Shown: positions 16,763-24,226, counted from the stretch's first letter. The stretch: DNA of 64,000 bases from an uncultured Clostridia bacterium (GCA_934271065.1 CAKQQQ010000006.1:48476-112475), one strand, 5' to 3'. Numbers and translations: made by a program. Notes: a model not told the origin generated them from the sequence alone.

Positions 16763-18253
16763 TCAATTTCTTAAAGTTGCAAGGTGCATTATGTTTTCCT
16801 GATTTGCTTCGGAAATGTCGAGTTCGCCCGTTTTCTTGCCTTCGCACATTACGAGAACGCGGTCGCTCATACGGAGTATCTCGACGAGTTCGGAAGAAAT
16901 CATTATTATCGATTTACCCTGTTTGGCGAGTTGGTTCATCAACGTGTAAATCTCGCTCTTCGCGCCGACGTCTATGCCGCGCGTGGGTTCGTCGAAAATA
17001 AGAATGTCGCTGTTTTTGATAAGCCAGCGCGCTATAATGACTTTTTGCTGGTTTCCGCCCGAAAGATTTTTAAGTAACTGGTCCATCGACGGGGTTTTGG
17101 TGCGGAGTTTGTCGTTTTCCGCTTTCGCGTCGGCTTTAATGCGCTTGTCGTCGATAAGCACGCCTTTCATATACTTGTCGATAGAAGCGAGAGCGGTGTT
17201 TTCCGCAACCGATTTGTCAAGCAACAGACCGTAACGCTTTCTGTCTTCGGACAGGTAACCTATGCCTAATTTAACGGCGTCTTCGGGGCGGCGTATGTTT
17301 ACGCGCTTGCCGTTTACGAAAATCTCGCCGTCGTCGTGGGGGTCTGCGCCGAAAATCGCACGCGCGACTTCGGTTCTGCCCGCGCCCATAAGCCCCGAAA
17401 AGCCGAGAATTTCGCCTTTTCTTAATTTGAAACTTACGTCCCTGAAAAGGTTGCCCGACGAAAGGTGCTTGACTTCGAGTACCGTTTCGGCATCGGCGGG
17501 GACTTCGCTGTGGGTTTTGGGATCTTCGTATACTACTCTGCCTATCATCATATTGATGATTTCGTCTTTCGTGACGGACGGAGTGTCTACCGTGCCGACG
17601 TACTCGCCGTCGCGCATGACGGTTATACGGTCGGATATTCTGCTGATCTCGTCCATACGGTGCGAAATGTAAACCATTCCGATACCCTTCGCTTTGAGAT
17701 CGCCCATTATTCTGAACAGGTCTTCAATCTCGGTCTGAGTGAGTGCGGCGGTAGGCTCGTCGAGAACGAGAAGTTTACAGTCTCTCGATACGGCTTTCGC
17801 TATCTCTACCATCTGCTGTTTGCCGACGGTCAGTCTGCCGAGTTGAGTTTTAGGATCGATTTTTATGCCGATTCGGTCGAAAATCTTTTGGGTTTCTTTT
17901 ACCATATCGGCGTCTTTTATCCAGAAACCCTTTTTTAATTCTCTGCCGATAAATACGTTCTGGGCAACGGTCAGATCGTTCATCATATTCAGTTCCTGAT
18001 GAATGATCGCTATACCCAGATTTTGCGCTTCGCCGATGTTCTTGACGGCGTAAGGCTTGCCTTCGAAGAAAATTTCGCCGGAGTCGGGTTGATGTATGCC
18101 CGTAAGCACTTTCATCAACGTGGACTTGCCCGCGCCGTTCTCCCCGACCAACGCGTGAACTTCACCGCAACGCAAATCGAAGTGAACGCCCTTCAAGGCG
18201 TGCACTCCTAAAAAGCGTTTTGAAATGTCGTTCATTTCAAGTAATGCGCTCAT
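16763..18253 (-). CDS. sugar-type ABC transporter ATPase, duplicated
   Basis: The 496-residue protein contains two ATPase domains as in RbsA/MglA. The first has Walker A GENGAGKST, signature LTVGKQQMVEIAKA and Walker B LLVLDEPTAAL; the second has the degenerate Walker A GLMGAGRTE and signature LSGGNQQKVIIARW with LIFDEPTRGID. It powers import through the permease encoded just downstream. It is the first gene of the operon and is read away from the AraC-type regulator. AAGGGG lies before the ATG. Confidence 0.93.
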   Translation of the reverse strand: MSALLEMNDISKRFLGVHALKGVHFDLRCGEVHALVGENGAGKSTLMKVLTGIHQPDSGEIFFEGKPYAVKNIGEAQNLGIAIIHQELNMMNDLTVAQNVFIGRELKKGFWIKDADMVKETQKIFDRIGIKIDPKTQLGRLTVGKQQMVEIAKAVSRDCKLLVLDEPTAALTQTEIEDLFRIMGDLKAKGIGMVYISHRMDEISRISDRITVMRDGEYVGTVDTPSVTKDEIINMMIGRVVYEDPKTHSEVPADAETVLEVKHLSSGNLFRDVSFKLRKGEILGFSGLMGAGRTEVARAIFGADPHDDGEIFVNGKRVNIRRPEDAVKLGIGYLSEDRKRYGLLLDKSVAENTALASIDKYMKGVLIDDKRIKADAKAENDKLRTKTPSMDQLLKNLSGGNQQKVIIARWLIKNSDILIFDEPTRGIDVGAKSEIYTLMNQLAKQGKSIIMISSELVEILRMSDRVLVMCEGKKTGELDISEANQENIMHLATLRN

Positions 18254-18309
18254 TTTCGTTTTCCCCTTTATGTACTCGGTTGCAAGGGCTTTCCCTGCTT
18301 GCCTTATTC

Positions 18310-18338
18310 ATCATAACCGATACTTTGACGAATTTCAA
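18310..18338 (-). promoter_or_regulatory. promoter of the sugar ABC operon
   Basis: On the minus strand TTGAAA (18333-18338), 17-base spacer, TATGAT (18310-18315). The leader of about 50 bases contains a small hairpin GCAAG...CTTGC (18278-18298). The wider 18254-18590 gap holds this promoter, the direct repeats and the araC-type promoter. Confidence 0.7.
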
Positions 18339-18409
18339 TAGCCCGAATTGTCGCGTTTTTTTTCAAAAAAATATTACAGTTTTTATTGAGTGATTAAAAT
18401 ATCAATAAA

Positions 18410-18460
18410 AGTTATAACGATTTTTTGCAAAAATTTTCGGAAAAATAAGTTATAACTATT
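18410..18460. repeat. paired 13-base direct repeats, candidate AraC-type operator
   Basis: AGTTATAACGATT (18410-18422) and AGTTATAACTATT (18448-18460) differ at one base; each holds the palindrome GTTATAAC, 38 bases apart. They lie between the two divergent promoters of the sugar ABC operon and the AraC-type regulator, where direct-repeat sites for such regulators are common. Confidence 0.55.
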
Positions 18461-18508
18461 ATTGTTGCGAAATTTTATAAAAAAAATACACAAATTTCGA
18501 TAAAACGC

Positions 18509-18537
18509 TTGAACCTTACGCGGCGGCGTGGTACAAT
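18509..18537 (+). promoter_or_regulatory. promoter of the AraC-type regulator gene
   Basis: TTGAAC (18509-18514), 17-base spacer, TACAAT (18532-18537). AGGTGG at 18581-18586 is the ribosome-binding site for the ATG at 18591. Confidence 0.75.
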
Positions 18538-18590
18538 AGATACGGTTATAAGCCGTATACGCATTATATAATGATTTACTTAGGTGGAAA

Positions 18591-19472
18591 ATGAGTAACG
18601 AAATTATTACGGACGACGTACGCAAACAGTATAAGCCGAAAAAGAGCAAACCCCTTAAATTCAATACGCGGGTTTTGTACGCCGGCAGACTGCAACGCGC
18701 CAAACAATGGGGCGAAAATTACCATTCGCACGAGTTTCTCGAAGTGCTTTTCGTGCTTTCGGGCAACGGCGAAATCAATATCGAAGGCAAAAAAGTTCTC
18801 GTCGAAAAGGGCGATATAGTGGTTTATCCGCCGCAAACGCACCACAGCGAACACACTAAACCGAGCAGTAAAGATCCGCTCGAACTTGCGTTCTTCGGCG
18901 TGACGGGGCTTAAACTCAACAACCTGCCGCCCGATTGCCTGCTCCCGCAGGAACTCGATCCGCCGATAGTCAAAACAGGCGAAGACGAAGGGCGTTTCCG
19001 CTGGCTGTTCGAGTCGATTTATAAGGAAGCGGAAGGCGAACTGCCCTACGGCGAAATGATGCTCGATTTATACGTCAAACTCGTGTTGACGGAAATTCTG
19101 CGCAAGACCGAAGTGGAAGAACGCTCTTTGATAAAGAACGTGGCGTTTTCGGAAATTTACAAGTATATCTGCAATAATTACGCTGAAATCAATACCATTA
19201 ACGATATTTGCGATAAACTGTTCGTAAACAAGTATTACGTTTCGCACGTTTTCAAAAAGTACACGGGCGTCGCGCCGATGAATTACGTTACCAAAATGCG
19301 TATGACGCTTGCGAAAAAGTTGCTTGAAGAAACCGATCTTTCCGCAAGCGAAATATCGAGACGGTGCGGATATATGGATACGACTAACTTTTTCAGGAAC
19401 TTTAAGCAAAGCGAGAGTATGACTCCGCTCGAATACCGCTCGAAGGCGCGGAAGTCAAGCGGCGATTGCTGA
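18591..19472 (+). CDS. AraC-family transcriptional regulator with cupin sensor domain
   Basis: The 293-residue protein has an N-terminal cupin/AraC ligand-binding domain (about residues 30-120; YHSHEFLEVLFVLSGNGEI, GDIVVYPPQTHH) and a C-terminal double helix-turn-helix (about 190-288; NDICDKLFVNKYYVSHVFKKYTG and ASEISRRCGYMDTTNFFRNFK, ending in the typical MTPLEYR). It is divergent from the sugar ABC operon and very likely controls it in response to a sugar. Confidence 0.9.
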   Translation: MSNEIITDDVRKQYKPKKSKPLKFNTRVLYAGRLQRAKQWGENYHSHEFLEVLFVLSGNGEINIEGKKVLVEKGDIVVYPPQTHHSEHTKPSSKDPLELAFFGVTGLKLNNLPPDCLLPQELDPPIVKTGEDEGRFRWLFESIYKEAEGELPYGEMMLDLYVKLVLTEILRKTEVEERSLIKNVAFSEIYKYICNNYAEINTINDICDKLFVNKYYVSHVFKKYTGVAPMNYVTKMRMTLAKKLLEETDLSASEISRRCGYMDTTNFFRNFKQSESMTPLEYRSKARKSSGDC

Positions 19473-19494
19473 AAATAATTTAACTTATCTTAAT

Positions 19495-19586
19495 ATTAAA
19501 GCGGGCTTTCGTCAATCGACGAAAGCCCAAATAATTTAATCTTATATTAAAGCGGGCTTTCGTCGATTGACGAAAGCCCGCTTTTT
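19495..19586 (+). terminator. tandem pair of near-identical hairpins downstream of araC-type gene
   Basis: Two copies of TATTAAAGCGGGCTTTCGTC-type hairpins lie side by side (19503-19528 and 19551-19582). The second has a 14-bp stem and is followed by TTTT, so it is the working terminator on the plus strand. The first lacks a T-run. The 26-base core of the first hairpin is the exact reverse complement of the second (loop AATC versus GATT). Confidence 0.8.
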
Positions 19587-19600
19587 GCCGTTCGTAAAAT

Positions 19601-19635
19601 TTGCAAAAGCCGCGTAAACGGCGGCGTTTTTGCAA
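19601..19635 (-). terminator. possible terminator of the TrpXYZ-type operon
   Basis: TTGCAAAAGCCGC pairs imperfectly with GGCGGCGTTTTTGCAA. On the minus strand it is followed by ATTTTACG. It lies 32 bases after the ATPase stop at 19667. Confidence 0.5.
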
Positions 19636-19657
19636 GGTTCGTATTATTTTTGTTCGG
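19624..19657. repeat. 34-base dispersed repeat, copy 1
   Basis: This sequence (GCGTTTTTGCAAGGTTCGTA followed by 14 more bases to 19657) matches the reverse complement of 36174-36207 at 32 of 34 positions. It overlaps the possible terminator at 19601-19635. Confidence 0.75.
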
Positions 19658-19666
19658 CATACGGAA

Positions 19667-20455
19667 TTATTCCGACAGTAATATTCTGTCGCTTAAATCG
19701 CCCACGCTCTCGAATTTTTCAAGCAGGTCTTTTACGGTAAGTCTCTTCTTCTCTTCGCCGCAGACGTCGAAAATAATTCTGCCGCCGTTCATCATAATAA
19801 GGCGGTTTCCGTACGATAACGCGTCGTTCATATTATGCGTTATCATCAACGCGGTAAGATTTTCTTCCTTTATGATTTCGTCGGTCAATGCAAGCACCTT
19901 TTTTGCGGTTTTGGGATCGAGCGCGGCGGTATGCTCGTCTAAAAGCAGAAGTTCGGGGCTTACGACCGACGCCATAAGCAAGGTCAACGCCTGTCTTTGT
20001 CCGCCCGACAGCGTGCCTACCTTTTGCCCCGTTCTGTCTTCGAGACCTAAATCGAGACCTTTAAGCAGTTCTTTATAGCCCGCGAGTTCGTCTTTGGACA
20101 TTCCCCATTTCAAACCCCTGCGCTTGCCGCGCCGAGCCGCCAACGCAAGGTTTTCTTCGATGTTCATACTCGCCGCCGTGCCGGATAACGGGTCCTGAAA
20201 CACGCGCGAGATATATTTGGCTCTTTTATATTCTTTAAGAGCGGTAAGGTCTTTGCCGTTGAGCGAGATACTGCCCGCGTCCGTCGGGAATACGCCCGAT
20301 ATTACGTTTAGCAGCGTGGACTTGCCCGCGCCGTTACCGCCTATTACCGTGATGAAATCGCCGTCGTTGACGGTTAAATCTATTCCGCACAAAGCCTGCT
20401 TTTCGTTTACCGTGCCTTTATTGAACGTCAACGACACGCCTTTAAGTTCTAACAC
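19667..20455 (-). CDS. TrpXYZ-type ABC transporter ATPase
   Basis: The 262-residue ATPase has Walker A GGNGAGKST, signature LSGGQRQALTLLMA, Walker B LLLLDEHTAALD (with His in place of the usual Pro) and a switch His in MITHNMNDAL. It energises the amino-acid importer encoded by the two genes upstream. A GTG start at 20455 is preferred because AAAGGGG lies eight bases upstream; a TTG at 20476 would extend it by seven residues. The start overlaps the permease stop by 14 bases, suggesting translational coupling. Confidence 0.88.
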   Translation of the reverse strand: MLELKGVSLTFNKGTVNEKQALCGIDLTVNDGDFITVIGGNGAGKSTLLNVISGVFPTDAGSISLNGKDLTALKEYKRAKYISRVFQDPLSGTAASMNIEENLALAARRGKRRGLKWGMSKDELAGYKELLKGLDLGLEDRTGQKVGTLSGGQRQALTLLMASVVSPELLLLDEHTAALDPKTAKKVLALTDEIIKEENLTALMITHNMNDALSYGNRLIMMNGGRIIFDVCGEEKKRLTVKDLLEKFESVGDLSDRILLSE

Positions 20456-21368
20456 GTTTTTTACCCCTTTTTGCAAAGTAATTTTTGATATTCGGTACGC
20501 AAAGCGTTATTACGATTATTACGGAAGCGATAAGGTTAAGATCGTCCGTGTTAAGACCTATCCACACCGCGACGGTAAATATAAGCCTGTATATGACGCT
20601 TCCGACGATAACGCCCGAAAGTTTCAGCCAGAACGATACCTTCCCGCCGAATATCAGTTCGCCGATAACGACGCTCGCAAGACCGATAACTATCGTTCCC
20701 TGCGCCATATTTATCGTGGACGCGCCGTTATGCTGGGCAATCAACGCGCCCGCCGCCGCCGCAAGACCATTGCTTAAAGCAAGCGCGATGAACTTGGTTA
20801 AATCGGTGTTCACGCCCTGCGCGCGCGCCATTTTTTCGTTACTGCCCGTCGCCCTTACCGACGAACCGATTTCCGTACCGAAAAACCAGTACAGCAACGC
20901 GATTATCGCAATTACGAGTATACCCGCGGAGATTATCGAAAGCAGATTTTTATCGTCGATTACGCTTAACCCGAACAGCCGTGCGAACAGCCCGTTGTAG
21001 GTAGCGTCGCCCTTTACGGTTACCGTGTTACGCCCGTTCATTATGCGCAGGTTTACCGAGTACAACGCGGACATAGTAAGTATGCCCGAAAGTATGGCGG
21101 GGATTTTGAGTTTGGTGTTGAGAAACGCCGTAATCGCGCCCGCCGCCGCGCCCGCGAGAAACGCAAGCAGTATAGCGAGCAACGGATTGACGCCCGCGCC
21201 GATAGAAACCGCCGCGACCGCTCCGCCCGTCGCAAGCGAGCCGTCTACCGTAAGATCCGCAAAGTCGAGTATTTTATAGGTTACGAAAACGCCTATGGCG
21301 AGTATTCCCCATATAAGCCCCTGCGCAACGCCGCCGGGCAAAGCCCTTAAAAGAGCGGTAATATCCAT
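20442..21368 (-). CDS. TrpXYZ-type ABC transporter permease
   Basis: The 308-residue protein is a BPD_transp_2 permease with about eight to nine membrane helices (GVAQGLIWGILAIGVFVTYK, LTVDGSLATGGAVAAVSI, VIGLASVVIGELIFGG). This subtype pairs with ABC_sub_bind (PF04392) binding proteins, as in TrpXYZ. It lies 13 bases after the binding-protein gene and overlaps the ATPase gene. Confidence 0.88.
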   Translation of the reverse strand: MDITALLRALPGGVAQGLIWGILAIGVFVTYKILDFADLTVDGSLATGGAVAAVSIGAGVNPLLAILLAFLAGAAAGAITAFLNTKLKIPAILSGILTMSALYSVNLRIMNGRNTVTVKGDATYNGLFARLFGLSVIDDKNLLSIISAGILVIAIIALLYWFFGTEIGSSVRATGSNEKMARAQGVNTDLTKFIALALSNGLAAAAGALIAQHNGASTINMAQGTIVIGLASVVIGELIFGGKVSFWLKLSGVIVGSVIYRLIFTVAVWIGLNTDDLNLIASVIIVITLCVPNIKNYFAKRGKKRVRT

Positions 21369-21381
21369 AATACTTCCCCTT

Positions 21382-22350
21382 TTATCTGAAATCTTTGATA
21401 GCCTGTATTCTTTCGGCGGAAAGCCCCAACGCCGCGGCGTTCTTTTCGTTTACGAATACGGAACATTCGCGGTTGTAGAACTCGAACGGAATTTCGGACG
21501 GGGTTTTGGTTTTTTCAAGAATTTTTATCGCTATTTCTGCGGTCTGAACGCCGAGATTGTAATAATCGATACCGAGCGTCGCAAGCGCGTTGCCGTCGCC
21601 GCACATTCCGCTTTCGGCGGCTATTACGGGGATTTTACGCGCGTTGAGAATACTGCACGCCGCGTTGACGTTTGCCGAAATCATATTGTCGGTGGGCAGG
21701 TATACGGCGTCTATATCGTCGCCGATACTCTCGGTTACGGTTTGTATTCCGTTTTCGTCCGCGACGGGTTTTTCTACGCACTCTATACCGAGTTTCACAC
21801 ATTCGGCTTTTGCCGCTTCTACCTGTTTTAAGGAGTTTTCTTCGCTCTTATGGTATAAAAACGCAACTTTTTTACAGTCGGGAACGACCGTCTTAATAAG
21901 GCGAATCTGATCCGCGACGGGCGCTTTATCGCTCGTACCCGTTACGTTCGCGCCCTTGAACTCCGAATCGGTCGGATCGGTAACCGCCGTGAACAATACG
22001 GGGATTTTGGTGGTTTTTTGCGCAAGGGCGCGCGCCGAAGACGTCGCAATCCCTAAAAGCATATCGGGTTTTTTGGAAACGAGCGAATCGGCAAGCGTTA
22101 TCTCGTTGTTGGGGTTTCCGTGCGCATTCTGCTCGTTGAACTCTATCGTCTTGCCGTTCTTTTTCGCCCACGCGTTAAGCGTGTCTTCGAACCCTTTGCG
22201 CGAAGAGTCGAGCGCGTTATGCGTGTCTACCTGAAGGATTCCGATAACTATATCGGAACTCTTTTTACACGAAGCCGCAAACGATAATACCGCGACCGCA
22301 GTTACAGCCGACAACGCGACCGAAATGATTTTTTTAAGCAACTTTTTCAT
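21382..22350 (-). CDS. ABC_sub_bind-family lipoprotein (TrpX-like), predicted tyrosine/aromatic amino-acid binding
   Basis: The 322-residue protein has a lipoprotein signal (AVAVLSFAASC, Cys at about residue 28) and a two-lobed ABC_sub_bind domain (IVIGILQVDTHNALDSSRKG; VLFTAVTDPTDSEFKG; AFLYHKSEENS). TrpX proteins of this family bind tryptophan. Here the tyrosine-rich leader ORF upstream points to tyrosine or a related aromatic ligand; that is inference. The ATG at 22350 has AAGGAGAT at good spacing. It is the first structural gene of the three-gene operon. Confidence 0.87.
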   Translation of the reverse strand: MKKLLKKIISVALSAVTAVAVLSFAASCKKSSDIVIGILQVDTHNALDSSRKGFEDTLNAWAKKNGKTIEFNEQNAHGNPNNEITLADSLVSKKPDMLLGIATSSARALAQKTTKIPVLFTAVTDPTDSEFKGANVTGTSDKAPVADQIRLIKTVVPDCKKVAFLYHKSEENSLKQVEAAKAECVKLGIECVEKPVADENGIQTVTESIGDDIDAVYLPTDNMISANVNAACSILNARKIPVIAAESGMCGDGNALATLGIDYYNLGVQTAEIAIKILEKTKTPSEIPFEFYNRECSVFVNEKNAAALGLSAERIQAIKDFR

Positions 22351-22373
22351 AATAATCTCCTTTTTAACGGCGC

Positions 22374-22411
22374 AAAAAAAGACTTACCGAAGTTACCTAC
22401 GATAAGTCTTT
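22374..22411 (-). terminator. intrinsic terminator of the transporter leader (attenuator)
   Basis: On the minus strand AAAGACTTATCG (22411-22400) pairs with CGGTAAGTCTTT (22389-22378), 12 bp with one wobble, with loop 22399-22390, ending in a run of seven T bases (22380-22374). It sits only 23 bases before the first structural gene, inside its leader, so read-through must be regulated. Confidence 0.9.
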
Positions 22412-22497
22412 ATTCCGTTTGATTTTAAGCAACGCAAAAATATCGTAGTTTATTCACTAAGATTCACATAGAAATAATAGTAATAATACGATACTTT
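22397..22497 (-). promoter_or_regulatory. alternative RNA pairings: protector and antiterminator
   Basis: Segment 1 (22497-22487, AAAGTATCGTA) can pair 11 bp (one G-U) with segment 2 (22447-22437, TACGATATTTT). Segment 2 (22448-22441, CTACGATA) can instead pair 8 bp with segment 3 (22404-22397, TATCGTAG), which breaks the terminator stem. Segment 1 ends on the first Tyr codon, so a ribosome stalled there would free segment 2 to form the antiterminator. Confidence 0.8.
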
Positions 22498-22509
22498 AAC
22501 GATTGCCAT
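22450..22509 (-). CDS. tyrosine-rich leader peptide of the transporter operon
   Basis: The ATG at 22509 opens a 19-codon frame ending in TAA at 22450: MAIVKVSYYYYYFYVNLSE. Codons 8-14 are TAT TAT TAC TAT TAT TTC TAT, that is six Tyr and one Phe in a row. CGGGG lies seven bases upstream as a weak ribosome-binding site. The frame lies between the promoter at 22538-22566 and the intrinsic terminator at 22374-22411. Codon clustering plus alternative hairpins is the hallmark of a ribosome-mediated attenuator. The peptide itself probably has no function. Confidence 0.85.
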   Translation of the reverse strand: MAIVKVSYYYYYFYVNLSE

Positions 22510-22537
22510 AACTTGCCCCGAAATTTAAGATACGTTC

Positions 22538-22566
22538 ATAATACGCCCGAACGCCGAAAATGTCAA
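22538..22566 (-). promoter_or_regulatory. promoter of the TrpXYZ-type operon
   Basis: On the minus strand TTGACA (22561-22566), 17-base spacer, TATTAT (22538-22543). Transcription should begin near 22531, about 22 bases upstream of the leader ORF and about 180 bases upstream of the first structural gene. Confidence 0.85.
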
Positions 22567-22690
22567 CGACTTTCACGGCGATTATGTATTCGTATATATT
22601 ATATATGGTATAAGTGTAGATTATACGCCTACAATTAGCCGCCCCGCTCGCCAACGGATACGAAAGGTTTTCGGCGGTGTTTTAAGGAAA

Positions 22691-22721
22691 GCGGACGGCG
22701 GCGATAACCGCCGCCGTCCGC
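22691..22721 (-). terminator. hairpin ending the V-ATPase/DUF1540 operon
   Basis: GCGGACGGCGGCG pairs with CGCCGCCGTCCGC around ATAAC, 14 bases after the DUF1540 stop. On the minus strand CTTTCCTTAAAA follows, a weak U-tract. Confidence 0.65.
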
Positions 22722-22734
22722 GCAGAAAAAACGC

Positions 22735-22881
22735 TCAGTCCTTATTGCAATAATCGTCGCAACAGGTGCAACCCGCGCCGCCGCAAGTGATTTTTACCGA
22801 ATCGAGTTTGCAGTTTCTTCCGCCCGCGTTATGCTCGCACGAGCATACGTCGCATTTGATTTTTTCGTTACATTTGAACAT
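22735..22881 (-). CDS. DUF1540 small Cys-rich protein
   Basis: The 48-residue protein starting at the ATG at 22881 (GGGAGGG upstream) has nine Cys residues: CNEKIKCDVCSCEHN, CKLDSVKI, then CGGAGCTCCDDYC. The KCDVxxCxHN..G..C pattern fits DUF1540, a family of small presumed metal-binding proteins common in spore-forming Bacillota. The upstream frame to 22953 lacks a ribosome-binding site. It lies 23 bases after the metallophosphoesterase gene. Confidence 0.78.
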   Translation of the reverse strand: MFKCNEKIKCDVCSCEHNAGGRNCKLDSVKITCGGAGCTCCDDYCNKD

Positions 22882-22904
22882 AAAAATTCGCCCTCCCGCA
22901 ATTA

Positions 22905-23594
22905 TTATTGCCGTTCGGACGAATTTAATACCTTGATTATTTTTTCCGTGCAACGGCGGAAATACCCGTCGTCGTAATACGCTTTTTTTAAGTGGTACGA
23001 AATTTTATCGTCGGTTATATCCACTACGCCGTACCGCGCCCTGTTTTCTTCTACCAGATTGCCCGTACTGCCGAAGTTGAGATAATATTTGCCGCCGAGT
23101 TCGTGAAAAGAGCCGGTATGCTCGTGACCGAAAAGAAAAACGTCGCCGCGTTCGCGCGCGAACATATACTTAACGCGCTCGTCCGTAGGCAGATATTCGG
23201 GCGGGAAAAACCTGCCGCCGCGCCCGATAGGATAATGAAAACAGACGACTTCTTTTCCGCACGCCGAAAAACGATATTCCTTTTTCAACCCCGACAGATA
23301 TTCTTTGGACGCGGTCGACAATACTTTCGACTGCCAGCGGAACGTATTTACGCGCGGATCGGCGTCCGACCACGCCGTTAAATCGAGCAGGACTATCGCG
23401 TCGTGATTGCCCCTGACGGCGATTATATCTTTCCGCTTGCGGAAAACTTCTACCGTCTCTTCGGGGAACGCTCCGTTACCGACGATATCGCCGAGACATA
23501 TTATTTTGTCGGGTTTAAGTTCGTCTATCTCGGCAAGCGCGGCGTTTAACGCGAACACGTTGGAGTGGATATCCGATATTACGCAAATTCTCAT
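22905..23594 (-). CDS. metallophosphoesterase (YfcE/MJ0936-like)
   Basis: The 229-residue calcineurin-like phosphoesterase shows the full dimetal set: ISDIHSN, CLGDIVGNGAFP, VRGNHDAI and, near the C-terminus, LFGHEHTGSF. The subfamily of short single-domain enzymes acts on phosphodiesters or phosphoproteins; the substrate is unknown. It begins four bases after the V-ATPase D-subunit gene stop, so it belongs to that operon. Confidence 0.88.
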   Translation of the reverse strand: MRICVISDIHSNVFALNAALAEIDELKPDKIICLGDIVGNGAFPEETVEVFRKRKDIIAVRGNHDAIVLLDLTAWSDADPRVNTFRWQSKVLSTASKEYLSGLKKEYRFSACGKEVVCFHYPIGRGGRFFPPEYLPTDERVKYMFARERGDVFLFGHEHTGSFHELGGKYYLNFGSTGNLVEENRARYGVVDITDDKISYHLKKAYYDDGYFRRCTEKIIKVLNSSERQ

Positions 23595-23598
23595 CGGT

Positions 23599-24225
23599 TC
23601 AGGACTGTATCATAGATTTGACTTTCATAAGTCGGGTGGTTGCGGCGCGCTCGTTTTCGTCGAGTTTGCTTCTGATATACGCTATCGTCTCTTCGATCTG
23701 CGGTATCATAATGTATTCGAGCGCGTTGACTCTGCGCTTGTTACGCTCGATTTCCGCCGCAAGCATAGCCGCGGTCTTTTCGACTTCGGCAAGTTTCATA
23801 AGGTCGCCTATAAGCGCGCTGATTCTGCCGACGGAATAGTCGGCTTCGGAAGACGTTTCGGCAAACGCGTACGGATAATCGCCGTTCGCTTCGCTCTCTT
23901 CTACGGTTACGAGCGGAGTTACCACGCCCATTACGTCTTTTACGCCGTAGGTCGCCTTTACCGTGGCGGCGGGTATGGAAAACGCTTTGTCGAATTCTTC
24001 TTTGCCGCCCGTGCCGCGTGCAAACGCGAATTGCCCGAGACAGTCTTTGAGTTCTGCTTCGAGCCGCGCGCGCAGGGTTTTGTTCTCCCTGATTATTACG
24101 GAAAATCTGCGAATCATTTCGTCGGATTTATCCTTTAAGAGTTTATGCCCGCGCGTGGCGGTCGCAAGCCTGCCTTTCAGCCGCTTCAACTCCATACGCG
24201 TCGGGTTTACGTTAAGTCTCGTCAT
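23599..24225 (-). CDS. atpD: V-type ATP synthase subunit D
   Basis: The 208-residue central-stalk subunit begins with RLNVNPTRMELKRLKGRLATATRGHKLLKDK, read here in parts (RLNVNPTRMEL, then RGHKLLKDK), the family signature, and is otherwise two long coiled-coil helices. It rotates inside the A3B3 head together with subunit F. It is the last V-ATPase gene of the operon, one base after subunit B. Confidence 0.95.
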   Translation of the reverse strand: MTRLNVNPTRMELKRLKGRLATATRGHKLLKDKSDEMIRRFSVIIRENKTLRARLEAELKDCLGQFAFARGTGGKEEFDKAFSIPAATVKATYGVKDVMGVVTPLVTVEESEANGDYPYAFAETSSEADYSVGRISALIGDLMKLAEVEKTAAMLAAEIERNKRRVNALEYIMIPQIEETIAYIRSKLDENERAATTRLMKVKSMIQS

Positions 24226-24226
24226 C

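Noticed and set aside
18591..18600. AraC-type gene as regulator of the TrpXYZ-type operon
   Set aside because: It is separated by a strong terminator and the importer has its own leader control; the divergent sugar operon is the more likely target.
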